A stretch of DNA of 64,000 nucleotides from Melampsora larici-populina 98AG31 (GCF_000204055.1 NW_006768782.1:1070313-1134312); one strand, 5' to 3'; counted from the first letter of the stretch, positions 22,234 to 35,226 are shown. Notes: generated by a model from the letters alone, not told the origin. Program-made: numbers and translations.

Positions 22234-25200
22234 ATGATTAACTTTGAGTTTGATGAAACTATGAATGGTGAATCAATCGAAACATCTGAATCAAACTCAA
22301 TTCAAACTCATCAAAATCTAAACGGTAATGGAAAAGTGAAAGGAAAAGGTAAAGGAACAGGAAAAGCTATCGAAAATACCAACAACACTCATCAATCTAC
22401 TTCACATCGATCTCATCGATCTCATCATTCGAACCATCGATCATCTTATCTTTCTTCCTTTCAACGTCGTCATCAACAACAATCTCGTCGTCATCGATTT
22501 CCTGATAATTCACTTAGATTTCCTTCAGATCATCAAACTGGAGAAGACCCAATTCAATCTTATATTCCACATCATCATCATCATGACGATGATGAAGAAG
22601 AAGACGAAGACAATCTATCAAATTCTTCATTCACAGATCAATCTCATGATTCGGATTATAGTCCTCAATCTTCAATGCTAGCTTATTCATCTGAACCTGA
22701 AGATGGTTTACTTCGTTTAAGGATTCATGAATCTCGTCAACAACATTTATTAAGACATGGTTTCAATGAAGCTTATAATTCAGATGAATATTTAGAAGGT
22801 TTAGCTAAAACTTATTTTATGTATTGGGATGATACTCCTTACAAAACTACCAAACCTTCCGATCTTAAGCAGGTTCATTTTCATTCCTCTTTCTTCATTG
22901 TCCTTTTCTTGTTTCTTACCTTACTAATCTCATCCTCATCAACAGATTCCTTTTTGGCGTCCACCCGTTAAACATCGGACAGTTTGTGCTGCACTCTTCT
23001 TATGCCTTAGGCTGGGGTTCGATCCACCAGATGTAGTCAAGACTTCACCAGCTCCTAAACTCGAAGCTTGGGTAGATCCTAAAATGTACCCAAAAGAATC
23101 GGTTCTAGAAACGATAGCTAAACGACTACAAGATCAATTCGAATCACTTGCGCCTCCTCATGCTAGAGTGAAATTCAAGACTTATCCAGACGTTTATTCA
23201 GAAGAATTTAAAAAAACACTCATCGGTTTACGAAAGTATAGTAAAAACGATCGTTGTTTGGTTTATTATAATGGTCATGGAGTACCTAAGCCAACACAAA
23301 CTGGTGAATTATGGGTTTTCAATAAGGCTTATACCCAATATATCCCGATCAGTATCGCCGATATCCTTTCTTGGGCTGGTCCACCCTCGGTCTTCATTTG
23401 GGATTGTAATAATGCAGGTCATATTGTGAATGCGATCATTCAAGCTTCTGCCACAAAAGATGAAGAAATCGCAGCTGAATTGGAATTAAGAAGACTTCAA
23501 GGAAGTAGTGGTGTTTCTTCATCTAATGAATGGCCATCAGTTGCACCTATGACATCCTCGACCAATTTGGCAGAACCTCCATCTGGTAGTGGTCGAACAA
23601 GTCCAAGTGTGGGAAAGAGTCAAATACCCCAATTTTTACTTCAAAATCCTGCGATTCGATATAGTGATACCATTCAACTTGCTGCTTGTCAAGCTGATCA
23701 AATGTTACCTCGTGACCCTGAAGCACCGGCAGATATCTTCACAGCTTGTCTAAGTTCACCCATCGAGATGGCTCTTCGGTTTTATGTTCTTCGCAATAAC
23801 GCTCGTGATGCCAATTGGACTTCAACAGCCGAATTCTTCAACGATTTAGGCAAGATTGATAAAGTACCAGGTCGAATGGAAATGCGTCGAACTCCATTGG
23901 GTGAACTTACTTGGATCTTTACTTCAATTGCTGATGCAATCGCATGGAATCATCTCGATCGTCATCTGTTTACTCGAATCTTTCGTGGTGATTTAGTCTT
24001 AGCTGCTCTTTTTAGAGGTTTCTTATTGGCCGAACGTGTCATGAGGGCTTATGGTTGTACACCAATCTCTATGCCCAAACTTCCACCAACTCATCAATCT
24101 GAATTATGGAAATGTTGGGATTTAGAAGTAGATATGTGTTTATCTCAATTACCTGCAATTTGGCGTTCCGAAGCAATTCGTGCAGAATATGATAGTGGAA
24201 AGAAACCTAGAGTAGCTAATTCAATCCCACCTAAAGTGATTCCTTATAGAACTTCAACTTTCTTTTCACAACAATTAACCGCTTTTGAACTTTGGTTAAA
24301 AGAGATTGTTGCACATAATCCAGATGAAAATGGTGAAAAAGATGAAGAAATGATTATGAAACAAAAGACAATGTTAAGATGGAGTTGTAATGATTGGCCA
24401 AGTGTCAAGATGGATAGGATTGAGGTCACTGATTTTGCTACTGCTCATCCACCAGCCGCAAGTACTCCACTCGCAACTTCTACATCGGCAGCAGGTTTGG
24501 CTGGTAAACATAAACCATCAATGGCACCCCATACTCAATCTACTCCCGCTTCTACCAATGGTACTCATGCTTTTCAACCCTCACAAGAGAATACTCGTCC
24601 ACGGCCAATTCGATATCGTCTACCTACTTATATCAAACATTTCCCGATCAACAGTCGACCGGGTGATGATTTATATCCACCTTCTCCACCCCAATTACCC
24701 ATCGTTCTTCAAGTCTTACTTTCTCAGTTACATCGATTACGTGCTTTGATTTTACTTTGTAGATTTATGGATCTAGGTCCATGGGCTGTTCATTTATCTC
24801 TTTCGATTGGTATCTTTCAATACGTACTCAAGTTACTTCAAGCACCAGCTGCCGAACTCAGACCGGTGTTAATCTTCATTTGGGCTAGAATCTTAACAGT
24901 TTATCCTGAAGGAAGGATGGAATTGTTTAGACCAGGTCCAGGACGACCTCATGCAGGACCTGATGCAGCACCCGTCGAATATTTTGTTCGTTTATTAGCA
25001 CCTCATACACCTGAATTATTACCAGTAGCCAATGTAGTAGATCATAAAGCGATGTGTGCATTCATTTTATCAATCGGATGTAAAAATTTACCTGCACATG
25101 CGAATCGATTACTCAATTTAGGTGTACTAGAGATTTTAGTCCATCGATTACCTGAACTTGTAGCATCTCAACGTCAATGGTATCTTATCCTCTTAGCACA

Positions 25201-28200
25201 CCTTTGGGAACAATCTGGAGCTGCTAAAGGTAGAGCGATTCGAATGGGAGTTCATACAGTTGTTAGTGAATTATTAACTGATACAGTACCAGAAGTTAGA
25301 ACAGCAGCAATGTATGCCTTTGGAACCTTATTAGGAGTTTCGACTGATCCGAATGGAATAGGAGAAATTGAAGATGAATTAAGTGGAACAGGTGAAGGAT
25401 TAAGTGGAGAGATCAGGAAACAAATCCCACCCAATGAATTTCAATCGAATAAACTTTATAGTCTTTCTTCGTGTAATCCATTGGTGAGTCGGATTGGATA
25501 TGAAGAACAAGTTTCGATTGAAGTCAATAGTGCCATGGTTTGTTGTCATTCATCCAATGATGGATCACCAATGTTACGAAAAGAATTAGTGATCGTCTTA
25601 TCTGCATTAGTTGATCAACATTTAGGTGAATTTATTGTGGCAGCTTTCTTAGCAGGTCAAAGTAATGAAGAAGCTAAAGTGATGAAAACATCGGATTTAA
25701 TTAAAAAGTATAGGAATGAAGAAGATGCTAGAAAGTATGGAAACGGGTTTGAAAATAATGAAGAAGTCATTGAAGATTATCTTTCACAACAACCATTGAC
25801 TGATAGATCGATTAAATTAGAAAAATTATTAAATCAATTAGAATCCAATGAACGTGAAACGAGTATGAATGGTAATGAATCGATCAAACCTTATCTGTGG
25901 TTACAGTATAGTAGTATTTATCAAATCCTTTTAGATCTTACACTTGATCCTGTAGAAGAAGTTTCAGAAGCTGCCATCATTGTTGTAGATTATATTCATT
26001 CTAGATTAACTTCTAGTGTATTAGGATTAAGACTTGGATTAGATGAATTAATTGAAGAACAAGAAGAGGATGAAGATGAAGAACATAGAGATAGAAGAAG
26101 AACTTGGTCAAACCGACAAGAAGATCATCATCATCATCATGGGAATGAAACATCAAGTTCACGTAGACCTACTGGTGGTGGTGGTGTGTTTCCTTCATTA
26201 AGTACGGTTAATCAACTTGTACCTAACTTTGTAAAGAATACGGGATGGAAGACTCCATTTGCAAGATCACCAGAAACCACCGAAGATGGACCATCTCGAT
26301 TACAAAACCGATTAAGAAATGTAGGAGTGAATGTTGGTACAGATCGAAAAAGTGAAGAAGAAACTCGTGCTAATCCAAGATCATCATCAAATCCATCTTC
26401 AATTGATACACCCATCAGTTTATTATGGGAAAGAAGATCTAAATTAGGATCAAGTGAAGTTCCATTAGAAACGATAATTGCACGGACCCGATTATCAGAT
26501 GATGAAAGAAGACAAAGACAAAGGGTTTATCCACTCTTAACGAAATCTGTGAATACTCATCAAGAAAGTACGTTTGATTATTTAATTTATCTTGGATTAC
26601 ATGATTCAGAAGAATTAAAAGTAGAAGGCAATCAAAGGAAAAGAAACTTACCGTTAAGATCATCGTATTATAATTTAAGTTGTTTTGTGTTTTTGAAACC
26701 TAGGATGGCAGATAAAGAAGTTGGAATGGTAGGTGAAGAAAGTTTTGATTCGGGAGAAGGAGGAGAAGATCATTTGATGAATGAAGAGAAAGTTGGGAAT
26801 CATTCAGGTCACCATGCAGGTGGGTTAGCTCAGATCAAAGCTTTGTGGAGAAAGAATAGGAATGAAAAGATTATTTTGGAAAGTCAACCTTTGAAAGCTG
26901 ATGCAGGTAAGTGATTTTAAAACACTTGAAACTTTCTTGGTCAAAGTTTGATTGAGTTTGGTTTCGTTTGATAGCACGATTACCTTGGGATAGGATTGTT
27001 AATGAATGGAAAACTGAATCGGTGGTGAGTCAGGTGGTGATGCATCAATTCGAAGATCAAATCATTACAAGTGATATAGATGGATACTTAACGTAAGCGT
27101 CAACTGAAATCTTAAGTTCATTAATGATTAGAGTTTGGATAAGATTGATTAACTTTTTCTGGGTTTCTTTTGTCTATCATAGGGTTTATGATACTGAGAA
27201 TAAGATTAAATTGAATCGGTTTAAGAATTCAGATGATAGAAGAGGTGGTAGTAGGATTACTAGTGTTAAGTTGGTAAATGAAGATGATGTTGCTTTAGTA
27301 CTTACTGGTACAGGTTGGTAATTCTTTAGTTTTTAGATCTTGAAGATTTCAGAAAAAGAAACTAACTTGATTTTTGCTTTTGGGGTTATAGCTGATGGAA
27401 ATGTAAGGATTTTTCGAAATTATGAAAGAAAGCCTGAATTAGTGACCGGATTTAAATCATTACCGAATTCCGAACCAAGTAAAGTAGGATCATCTGGATT
27501 AATATTAGATTGGCAACAGTCATCTGGTTTATTATTATGTGGAGGAGATAGTCGAGAGATTAAAGTATGGAATTCGAAAAAAGAGATGTGTATCGAAAAC
27601 ATCAAGACCAGATCAGGTTCACCTTTAACTTCATTAAGTTCAGATCATGTTTCAAGTTTTATAATTTGTGCTGGGTTTGGAGATGGATCGATTCGAGTTT
27701 ATGATCGTAGAGAATCTTTAAAGAGTTCGATGGTACGAGTTTATAAAGCTATTCATCGGTCTTGGGTTCATACCTTACATATGCAACGTGGTGGTCAAAG
27801 AGAATTGGTTTCAGGTGATAGTTGTGGTGATGTGGTTCAATGGGATGTAAGACTTGATCAACCTCTTAGGTTCTTTAGAGCTCATGATGATGGAATGCCT
27901 GCATTAGATATACATGAACATGCTCCTGTTTTTGCTACGTAAGTAAATTGTTCTTAACTTTTAAAATGAAAACCAAACCAACCCACAAACACAAAGACTC
28001 AAATTAAGGTTTTGATTTGGTTTTTGATTTGGATTAGTGGATCGATTGATGGTAAAGTGAAATTATGGGATATCAGTTCTGAATTGTTTGGAGTTCCATT
28101 AAAATCATTTTATTCTACACCTCATCATTCATTAAATCGAAGTTCATTAAGTAATACGATCGGTCGGAAAATCCAATCATCATCTTCGATTTCTTCAACC

Positions 28201-28456
28201 ATTAAATCGGTGACTTCACTTGGATTTCATCCGTAAGTTTCTTTATTTTTTCCTTAAAGTTTAATTTGAGTTTGAGTTGAGTTTTTCTTTGTTTTTTTTT
28301 GGCGGTGGGTTGGATTAAAGACATAAAATGATGTTGAGTGTTGGTAGAGCTAATAATAGATTAGAAGTTATTCAGTGTAGAGAAATCGTTAGAGTTTTAG
28401 ATGATGAGATTGGAGATGATCAAATTGGTTTAATTGGATCTGAAAATTATTTTTAG
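22234..28456 (+). CDS. KOG1: Kog1/raptor, TORC1 scaffold subunit
   Basis: Substrate-recruiting scaffold of the TORC1 kinase complex on the vacuole/lysosome. Seven exons: 22234-22872, 22946-26906, 26975-27092, 27183-27313, 27392-27938, 28038-28232, 28321-28456 (TAG), phases consistent, about 1908 residues, longer than the yeast protein. Residues 1-180 are low complexity (Ser/His/Asp/Glu). The raptor N-terminal caspase-like domain starts PFWRPPVKHRTVCAALFLCL and contains YYNGHGVP and FIWDCNNAGHIV, with the usual His and Cys of the pseudo-caspase. HEAT-type helices follow (PFDLGPWAVHLSLSIGIF-like region near 24770; RTAAMYAFGTLLG near 25300). A long linker has an Asp/Glu then His run (26060-26150). 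A C-terminal WD40 propeller uses repeats such as ADGNVRIFRNYE, DSREIKVWNS and GSIDGKVKLWDISS. The first ATG after stops fits. A SEA/GATOR2 gene lies 8.4 kb downstream. Confidence 0.97.
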
Positions 28457-29138
28457 ACTACATTAAATTTCTTATTTGAGTGTATATTTGTAGTTGATTC
28501 AGATTGAAGGGAGGGGTAGTTTTCTGACTGTTTTGGGGGTGAAAGGGTTGGGTTTAAGGTTTTGGGAGGTTGGTTATTTGGGTTGTTTGTTTGGTTTAAG
28601 TTTGTTTGGTTTTGGGTTTTTTTATATATATCTTGAGGTTTTAAAGTGATTTTTTTTAAAGAATTGGATAAGTTATACTGATTAATTCTATAGGTTTGTT
28701 TTCTTTTTTTCTTTATTCTTTTTGGCTTTTTGGCTTTTGATTTTGAGAAAAACTTTTGAAACTTGGTTTTATGTATGATGTATTTTTTTACAACAGAAAA
28801 AGGCTTTATAATTTGGTTTCTGGTTTAAGATTTTTATTAATTATTGTAATTTGATTTAATTTAATCTTAGGATTCATCATCCTGGTATACATAGACAACT
28901 CCCCTTCTCAAATGCCCATTTTGGTCCACTATAACCTCTTTAATGTAATACAGACCTTTTTTAAACAGATTTTGGTCCAGGTTTTTTCATAGAATGTGAG
29001 ATTTGTGGAACAGATTTGTCTTGTGTGATGAGCAGAAGTATTATGATTGATTGTCTTTTTGGAAAAAATCTAAAAGTTGAAACATGAAAGATGTAGCAAG
29101 AGAATTTGGAATACCAAAATTTTCTTTTTCGAGTCAGT
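28457..29138. other. KOG1 3' region
   Basis: T- and G-rich 3' flank (28460-28860) followed by unremarkable AT-rich DNA. No gene recognised. Confidence 0.5.
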
Positions 29139-29277
29139 AGGGGGTTTGAAGTTGTGTTTTTTACGGTATTTTTACAGTGCAACAACTTGCCAAAATTGAC
29201 TGTAAATGTGAAAATCTGGGACACCTGAAAAGGTGTCCCAAATGCTGTTGACCATATATTTGCAGAAAGAAAAGACA
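29139..29277 (+). repeat. Small repeat of the AGGGG...TCAAGTT group, copy A
   Basis: The stretch from AGGGGGTTTGAAGTTGTG through TTTTACAGTGCAACAACTTG to AATGCTGTTGACCATATAT matches 43491-43633 in the same orientation and order. Both carry an internal mini-hairpin around GGACACCT. The copy at 43.5 kb has a recognisable opposite terminus; this one does not, so it is probably truncated. Confidence 0.7.
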
Positions 29278-29313
29278 CTTATGGGATACAAACATCAAAA
29301 CCTGAGGGGGTTT

Positions 29314-29378
29314 CCCCAGTTTCCCAGTTTCCCAACTTGGTGCTTTTGGCTGTAGTTTGGAAACTGGGAAACTGGGAA
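29314..29378. repeat. 18-bp inverted repeat (CCCAGTTTCCCAGTTTCC)
   Basis: CCCAGTTTCCCAGTTTCC just after 29314 and its perfect reverse complement ending near 29378 are separated by a short loop. Each arm is itself a tandem of CCCAGTTT. The function is unknown; it may be the core of a palindromic element. Confidence 0.7.
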
Positions 29379-29450
29379 AAAAACTTGGGTTTGAACCAAA
29401 CTTATCAAAGTCGCCCCCGTCCAAGTAGTTGAGGGAGGGACTTACGGCTA

Positions 29451-29582
29451 ACACCGCGGGAATTAATAAGTATGAAGCCCGATTGAGCAAAGTTGCGGTG
29501 TCCGAGTCCGCAACTTCCTTCAATCACGGGTTTCGTTTGCAATACGTTCACATTACGTTTGCAGGTTCCCCTCGAGCTGCCC
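29451..29582 (-). repeat. Repeat R, copy 2
   Basis: Reverse-oriented copy of the element described at 100-229, close to copy 3 in sequence. Read on the - strand it runs from CTCGAGGGGAACCTGCAAAC to AATTCCCGCGGTGTTA. The central hairpin GAAGTTGCGG...CCGCAACTT is intact. Directly beyond its end lies a second repeated word (29395-29445, GTAAGTCCCTCCCTCAACTA on the - strand) that recurs at 31186-31236. Confidence 0.8.
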
Positions 29583-30420
29583 TCACGTTTACATATGTAG
29601 ACCCTCATAGATCCTCAAGTAGAAGAAAAAATTCGTCTTTCATTTTTGTCCTCTCTTTTTGTGGACACTTTCAATCCTCTTTTAACGTAAGTCCAACAAA
29701 CTCCTGCTTCACTGCATCAAAATCCAAAACAAATCTCTGATACTCTTTTGAAATCCTTTTTTCTGTCTTAGGTTTTCATAAAAACACATGATGATTTCAC
29801 TCTTTAGAATTCTTTCTTTTGTTTTGACAAATCAACTCATTTACATTTCTTTTCAATCATAAAATTTCTATGTAAATTACTCTTGTAGCTTTGTTTTCCT
29901 TCGTTTTTTTCTTTCTTTGTTTGATTCACTTTCATGCTATGAATCATGTATCTTTCTCAATTAATTCAAATACCTATCCCCTCTTGTTTCTCTTAATCAG
30001 AAAATCTACATGTAGGATTATGATTGTCCTTTCTCTTCCTAATTCTTATATTTGCATTTTTTTGTTCGATTTCGATTCTGTTTGTAATCGTTCTTTGAAA
30101 TCGATCTCGAATTTGATCAATTTATTTGTGTTTAGACTTTGTTTCGATGATTATGTATGGAAAAATACCTCAATCAGAATGATAAACAGGTCTATCTCAA
30201 AGGATTGATACAACAAGTTGTTGATGTCACTCAAGAACCATTGGAGTTAACCTTATGTGGATTTGAGAACAAGCTAAGAACGAGCGTGTTGATAAGTTAC
30301 TGGTGTGGTTAAGGTCCCTTTTGAGGCCTCTGATCATCATGTGAAAGGAACTGAGGGAGACTGAATCGTGACAAAACAGGATACATGATACATGAAATTT
30401 GACTAGACGTGCGGATACAG
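29583..30420. other. Intergenic, T-rich, no gene recognised
   Basis: Between two copies of repeat R. Long pyrimidine-rich stretches (29640-30080) and a few intron-like borders are present, but no frame resembles a protein family. Confidence 0.45.
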
Positions 30421-30552
30421 GGCAGCCCGAGGGGAACCTGCAAACGTAATGTGAACGTATTGCAAACGAAACCCGTGATTGAAGGAAGTTGCGGACTTGG
30501 ACACCGCAACTTCGCTCAATCGAGTTTCATACTTATCAATTCCCGCGGTGTA
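30421..30552 (+). repeat. Repeat R, copy 3
   Basis: Best preserved copy, from GGCAGCCCGAGGGGAACCTG to AATTCCCGCGGTGTAA. Arms GATTGAAGGAAGTTGCGG and CCGCAACTTCGCTCAATC form a hairpin around ACTTGGACA, extended outward by GAAAC and GTTTC. It ends 5 bp before the palindromic element at 30558. Confidence 0.8.
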
Positions 30553-30557
30553 ATTAC

Positions 30558-30723
30558 GGGATACAAAGTAGAATTCAGGAATATGCCCGACTTTGTGCCC
30601 AGATTTTTTTTGGCAGTAAATTTGAATTCTGGGCCCGGACTTTTGCCCAGAAAATCAAAATTTACTGCCAAGATAATTCCAGGCACAAAGCCGGGCACAT
30701 GCCCGGATTCTACTTTGTATCCC
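30558..30723. mobile_element. Palindromic MITE-like element (166 bp)
   Basis: Begins GGGATACAAAGTAGAATTC and ends with the reverse complement (GGATTCTACTTTGTATCCC). Pairing continues almost through the whole element: GCCCGACTTTGTGCC pairs with GGCACAAAGCCGGGC, and TTGGCAGTAAATTT pairs with AAATTTACTGCCAAG. The whole unit would fold into one long hairpin. No coding capacity. No convincing target duplication is visible. Confidence 0.85.
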
Positions 30724-31544
30724 ATAAATGACATGTTTTTATACTCACAACAGCAAGATTTTTGGTCATTTTTTTGTTTTTGCCCACTATGAGGGTCACA
30801 GACCTCATCAAATCTTGCTTCCTTTTGCAAGGATCTTCATTTGCACCTTGTACATGTCCTTGTGTTTTTTTTGTATCCATTGTATTTTATGAGCCCACTC
30901 ACAAGAGTTGTAAAAAGCGTTAGCTGGAACACCAAATTTGATACAGGACCACTAAAGTGTATTGTTGTGCTCAAAAACACAGTGTCCAAGAATCCCAATA
31001 GCATCAGATCCATCCACAATGAAGATCTGAAATCAGGACCAGGAGACACACAAGATGTCAAGGAAGCTCTGTGCAGTTGAATGTAAGATTCTATGAGGTT
31101 TGGAACCCTCAAAATGGCCAAAAGTGGAAAAGTGGCCAAAAATCTGGCTGTTGTGAGTATAAAAACAGGACATCAGCTGTAAGTCCCTCCCTTGACTACT
31201 TGGGTGGGGGGGAATTTGATAAGTTTAGGTTTGAACCCATTTGGCAACAGATTTTCTGTCTCTTCTTGAACTCGCTTTGTTTGCTCCTACTACCCAACAC
31301 CTTGGTCCTCACTGACACCTAAAACTTTATACCACATCCCTATGTGGCTTGAGTGGTGCAAATTGCTTTTGTTTTTTGAATTGTTTGGGCTTTGGAATGA
31401 TCAAGAACACCACCCACCAGTGTACTTTTGGTGATTTTTTTGCAAAGCAAAGCAAACAACAAGTTTCTTTGTTGGCTTTGATATTGTTCCTGCAATTGTT
31501 CCTTAGCATTTGTAAAAAACTGAATCATGTCTCAATGGACTTCA
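30724..31544. repeat. Intergenic with dispersed repeat (31357-31544 resembles 32198-32400)
   Basis: The first half holds no gene. From 31357 on, GCAAATTGCTT, GATCAAGAACACCACCCACC, GCAAAGCAAAGCAAA and AACTGAATCA recur in the same order at 32198-32400, about 80-85 percent alike by eye. The pair forms direct repeats about 840 bp apart and leads into the inverted-repeat element at 31545. Confidence 0.65.
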
Positions 31545-31842
31545 AAAACTGGTTGGTTGGTTTTTAGCCCCACCCCTAAAATGTCTGAAGGTATATCTGG
31601 AGCAATCAAGACATCATCACATAATAGCACAGCCAACAAAGATGCCTCAGATGGCAATAGCCTTGGACGTGATGTCCAAGTAAATGATCCGAGGCAATTT
31701 TTGAGGGCAAAGAACGCCTTGGATTGACGTCTTGGACACACAGTCAGAGGGAACATATACCTGAGGATACCTTGGATTTTACAATCCAAGGCATTTTTGC
31801 TGGCAGTGTAGGGGTTGGGCAAAAAACCAACCAACCAGTTTT
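31545..31842. mobile_element. MITE-like element (298 bp) with about 33-bp TIRs
   Basis: The left end AAAACTGGTTGGTTGGTTTT, then GCCCCACCCCTA, is mirrored at the right end (GTAGGGGTTGGGC, then AACCAACCAACCAGTTTT, finishing at 31842). The interior contains further small palindromes such as TTGGACGTGATGTCCAAG and CCTTGGATTTTACAATCCAAGG. The left TIR also occurs alone in the downstream direct repeat (about 32385-32425), so the family has larger or truncated members. Confidence 0.75.
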
Positions 31843-32991
31843 GTGCCTTTGAGAAGCAAGTCAAAGCAAGTCAAAGATGGCCAGAAACAACTGTGTGCAG
31901 GTTTCACAGACCTGTTGCTCTGCCAGGTCACTCAAAGTCAGTGTTTGGGTCTGAAGACAGGCCATTCAACTGAGCTGAGCTCCAAAAGAGCATAGGTGGT
32001 ACCTGGCTCTGCTTTGTGAAAGGTGGAAAGATGTTGTCTATGTGGCTTTTTTTTAAAGTGCTTTTGATTTCTGTGTAGATAAATACTGTAACTACCGTAC
32101 AAAATCACTTGTTTTTTCTACTATGAGCCGGACTACTAAGCCTTCACACCAGGCCATTTTATAACAATTTTTTAATACACTAAAGAAGCAAATTTGAGTG
32201 TTGCAAATTGCTTAAATTTGTCTTTTTAATTGTTCCGGCTTTAGAATGATCAAGAACACCACCCACCAGTTCACTTTTGGTGATTTTTTTGCAAAGCAAA
32301 GCAAAGGACAAGTTTTTTGTCGGCTTTGATATTGTTTTAGCAATTGTTCCTGAGCATTTGTAAAAAACTGAATTACAACTCAATGGACTTCAGAAACTGG
32401 TCGGTTGGTTTTTTGCCCAAACCCTAATGAAGGATTGGGATAGCTCGGCTGGCCGACTTCATTCCATTTGAGGTCGAGAATTTTCCTGGATCATATTCTG
32501 ACAAGTGGATATGTTTTATCCTCGAACTTCTCTAGAAATGTCATTGTCTAGCCAATAAGATTGAATGTGCACAAAGTAGAGGACGTGCTTGTCACTTGGA
32601 TAAGATCAAAAATGTGAAGACGATGAACAGCAATAACAAAGAAGCGAATGGATGAAGCACATGGAGGCTTTCATGGACATTCGTGTACCACACCGGCCCG
32701 ATGTAGCTTGTATGAATACCGTCACCGTGCTGAAGACCGGGTATCAGTGATTGGATCGGGTTATGAACCCGGGGTTGAGGAAGAAAGATTTCGAGTGATT
32801 CCAATTGCCTCATCCAAGTGAACCAATTTATGAAATATCTTCAAAGTGAGTACAACACAAATGCTTCATGGATTCTTCAGATTTCTATCTCATTGAAGTA
32901 ACTATCAAATTACTAACTAATTGAATTGCTTTGATTGATCAACTTGAAAGATCTTAAGGTCACTTATTAAACTTCATACTTCTTATTTTCA
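31843..32991. other. Upstream region of ABD1 with truncated repeat copy
   Basis: Contains the second copy of the repeat (32198-32425) and otherwise no recognised gene. The last 150-200 bp before 32992 are AT-rich and likely hold the ABD1 promoter. Confidence 0.5.
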
Positions 32992-35226
32992 ATGGACCGC
33001 ATCGCATATCATCCTCTGCGTGTGACCCCTGCAACTTCCCTCTTCTTACCTTATACCGATCAAGAAGTTCAACTATATCAAGATCGATCCGCCAACCCTC
33101 TCTTCAATCGAGCAGCTCAATCTGCCAACACCAATCGACTTCCACAAAATGTCGAACCGCGCCGTCCTCAAACTATGAACACACAATCCCAGCTGGCTGG
33201 CATAGAGAGTAGACCTGTACTCCCTGTTCAAAACTTATCGCGCTCATTGCCTCCCTCTCATATCAGTAATCTCATCACATCTCAAGAACCTCAAAGAGCC
33301 CCAAGGATTAATACACCTGATTCAAAGCCTTCCACCAATCCTCAGCAAGCAACTCAAGCTATCGATATTCCTCAGAGATCAAACAACATCGGTGGCCCTG
33401 AATCCCGACAACCACCAAGACATATACCTGATCAAGAAAACAATCAAACCAAGGCTACCCATCGCTCACCTCCATATTATTCTACCCCATCACCTGTTAT
33501 CATTGAAGGTCCTCCCAAGTCATGTACGTCTCCAAAATGGCCCCAAGCTTCCCCCATCCATCCTTCAGGTCGGATACGAAGTGTCAGGGCACGCTCAGGA
33601 TCTGCGGAACCTACCCCTGACAGAACGGACACGATCACTGACAACAAACGGCGTCGGATATCAGATCCACGCGATCAACCTCTTATGGACGGAAGTCAAA
33701 GTATTAGTGAAGCAGTTGCACAGCATTGTCAGTCAAATTACTTCACACACCTACTAGAAATCATTTTCTCCGTGAATTAATGAGGTTTCATTTGCCTTTC
33801 TTGATTCTGTTTTGCGTTTTCCTACGGGCTTCATCGTTTCCATACCGATGTCTGTATAAAATCTTTTGAGAAAAAAAAGATAACTCAAGACCAAATCAAG
33901 GCAAAGATGAGCGAGTTGTATCCCCAATCTTTGGTTTAAGAAAATTCAATAATTGGATCAAATCAGTAATCATCGGAAAATTTGCGCATAAAGATTCATA
34001 TACTATCCAAAATATACCTAATCGACCCATCACTAGAGGAGTTAAAGTTTTAGAATTAGGCTGTGGTAAAGGTGGTGATTTAGCTAAATGGCAAAAAGCT
34101 GGTGTAGAAGAACTTTATGGATTCGGTATGTTAAAGTTTCTATAAATACTAAAAGATTTATATTCTTGTCGTCTATTTTGAGCATGTAATTTTATAGCTT
34201 TGTATTTGATTTTATAGATATTGCGGCTGTTTCGATTGATCAAGCTCGACAACGGTATCAAGAAACTTCTCGCCAAAAGTATTTTGCAAAACTGACTGCT
34301 CTAGATTGTTTCTCCGTATGCCCTCTTCCTGTCGTCATATTCTTTATCCATTATGGGTGCTGCATAAGTCTAATAATTTTTTCCTCCTGGTCGAAATATA
34401 TAGGTTGATATTACAACTGTCTTACAGCCTCAAGAATTAGAAAGACCCTTTGATGTTGTCTCACTACAGTTCTGTATGCACTATGCTTTTGAGACTGAGG
34501 AGAAAGCAAGAACAATGCTTAGGAACGTCAGTACACACCTAATCAAGGGTGGGGTATTCATCGGGACGATTCCCAACCCAGACTTGCTCATGTTTGTGAT
34601 CTCTAACATTATGAGCTCCGGTTTTTCATGTTAAAACTGATGAATTTAAGCCTTTGTTTTCTTTAGCGCTCGGTTAGATAAAATGAGAGGAGAAAGGAAT
34701 GTATGGGGTAATCCAGTTTATGAAATTACATTTCCATCACTTCAACCTAGACCGTTATATGGATTTAAATATTTATTTTATTTAAAAGATGCAGTAGAAC
34801 GTGTACCAGAATATATTGTATTTTGGGAACCGTTTGTACAGTGAGTTTTTTGTTTGTTTGTAAAATTGAAAGAGTGAAATGATAGATTGATGATTTTTGA
34901 TTTTTAATTTTTTTTGGGGGGGTTTGATAGATTAGCCGCAGAGTATGGATTAAAATTGATTTATAGAGAAGAATTTCATCAGATTTTTGAACAAGAACGT
35001 TATGAAGCTCATAATAGACTATTATTGAATCGAATGGAGGTGACTAATTCTGCTGGTCAATGTTCAATGTCTGATGATCAATGGGATGCTGCTGGTTAGT
35101 CTATTTTCTAGATTATATTTGTTGGGTTTTGATTTTCTCCTCTTAATTTTTCAATTCAACTTATTCTTTTTGAATGTTATGTTTTTAATAGGTATTTATA
35201 TTGCATTTGCATTTATTAAACAATAG
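32992..35226 (+). CDS. ABD1: mRNA cap guanine-N7 methyltransferase
   Basis: Nuclear enzyme that transfers a methyl group from S-adenosylmethionine to N7 of the mRNA 5' cap guanosine. Exon 1 (32992 to about 33728) encodes a Pro/Ser/Gln-rich disordered N-terminal extension of about 245 residues ending SISEAVAQH, the usual start of the core. The core continues with [15 protein letters not shown] (exon from about 33902), SAM-binding motif [18 protein letters not shown], then exons 34218-34315, 34404-34591 ([24 protein letters not shown]), 34667-34840 ([16 protein letters not shown]), 34931-35094 ([15 protein letters not shown]) and 35192-35226 ([13 protein letters not shown]). Motif order and spacing match Abd1/RNMT. 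The junction between exons 1 and 2 (33728-33902) is uncertain: the few residues expected between AQH and SPI are short or altered. Confidence 0.94.

Noticed and set aside
24390..24749. 119-residue open frame inside KOG1
   Set aside because: Out-of-frame shadow of the long KOG1 exon 2.
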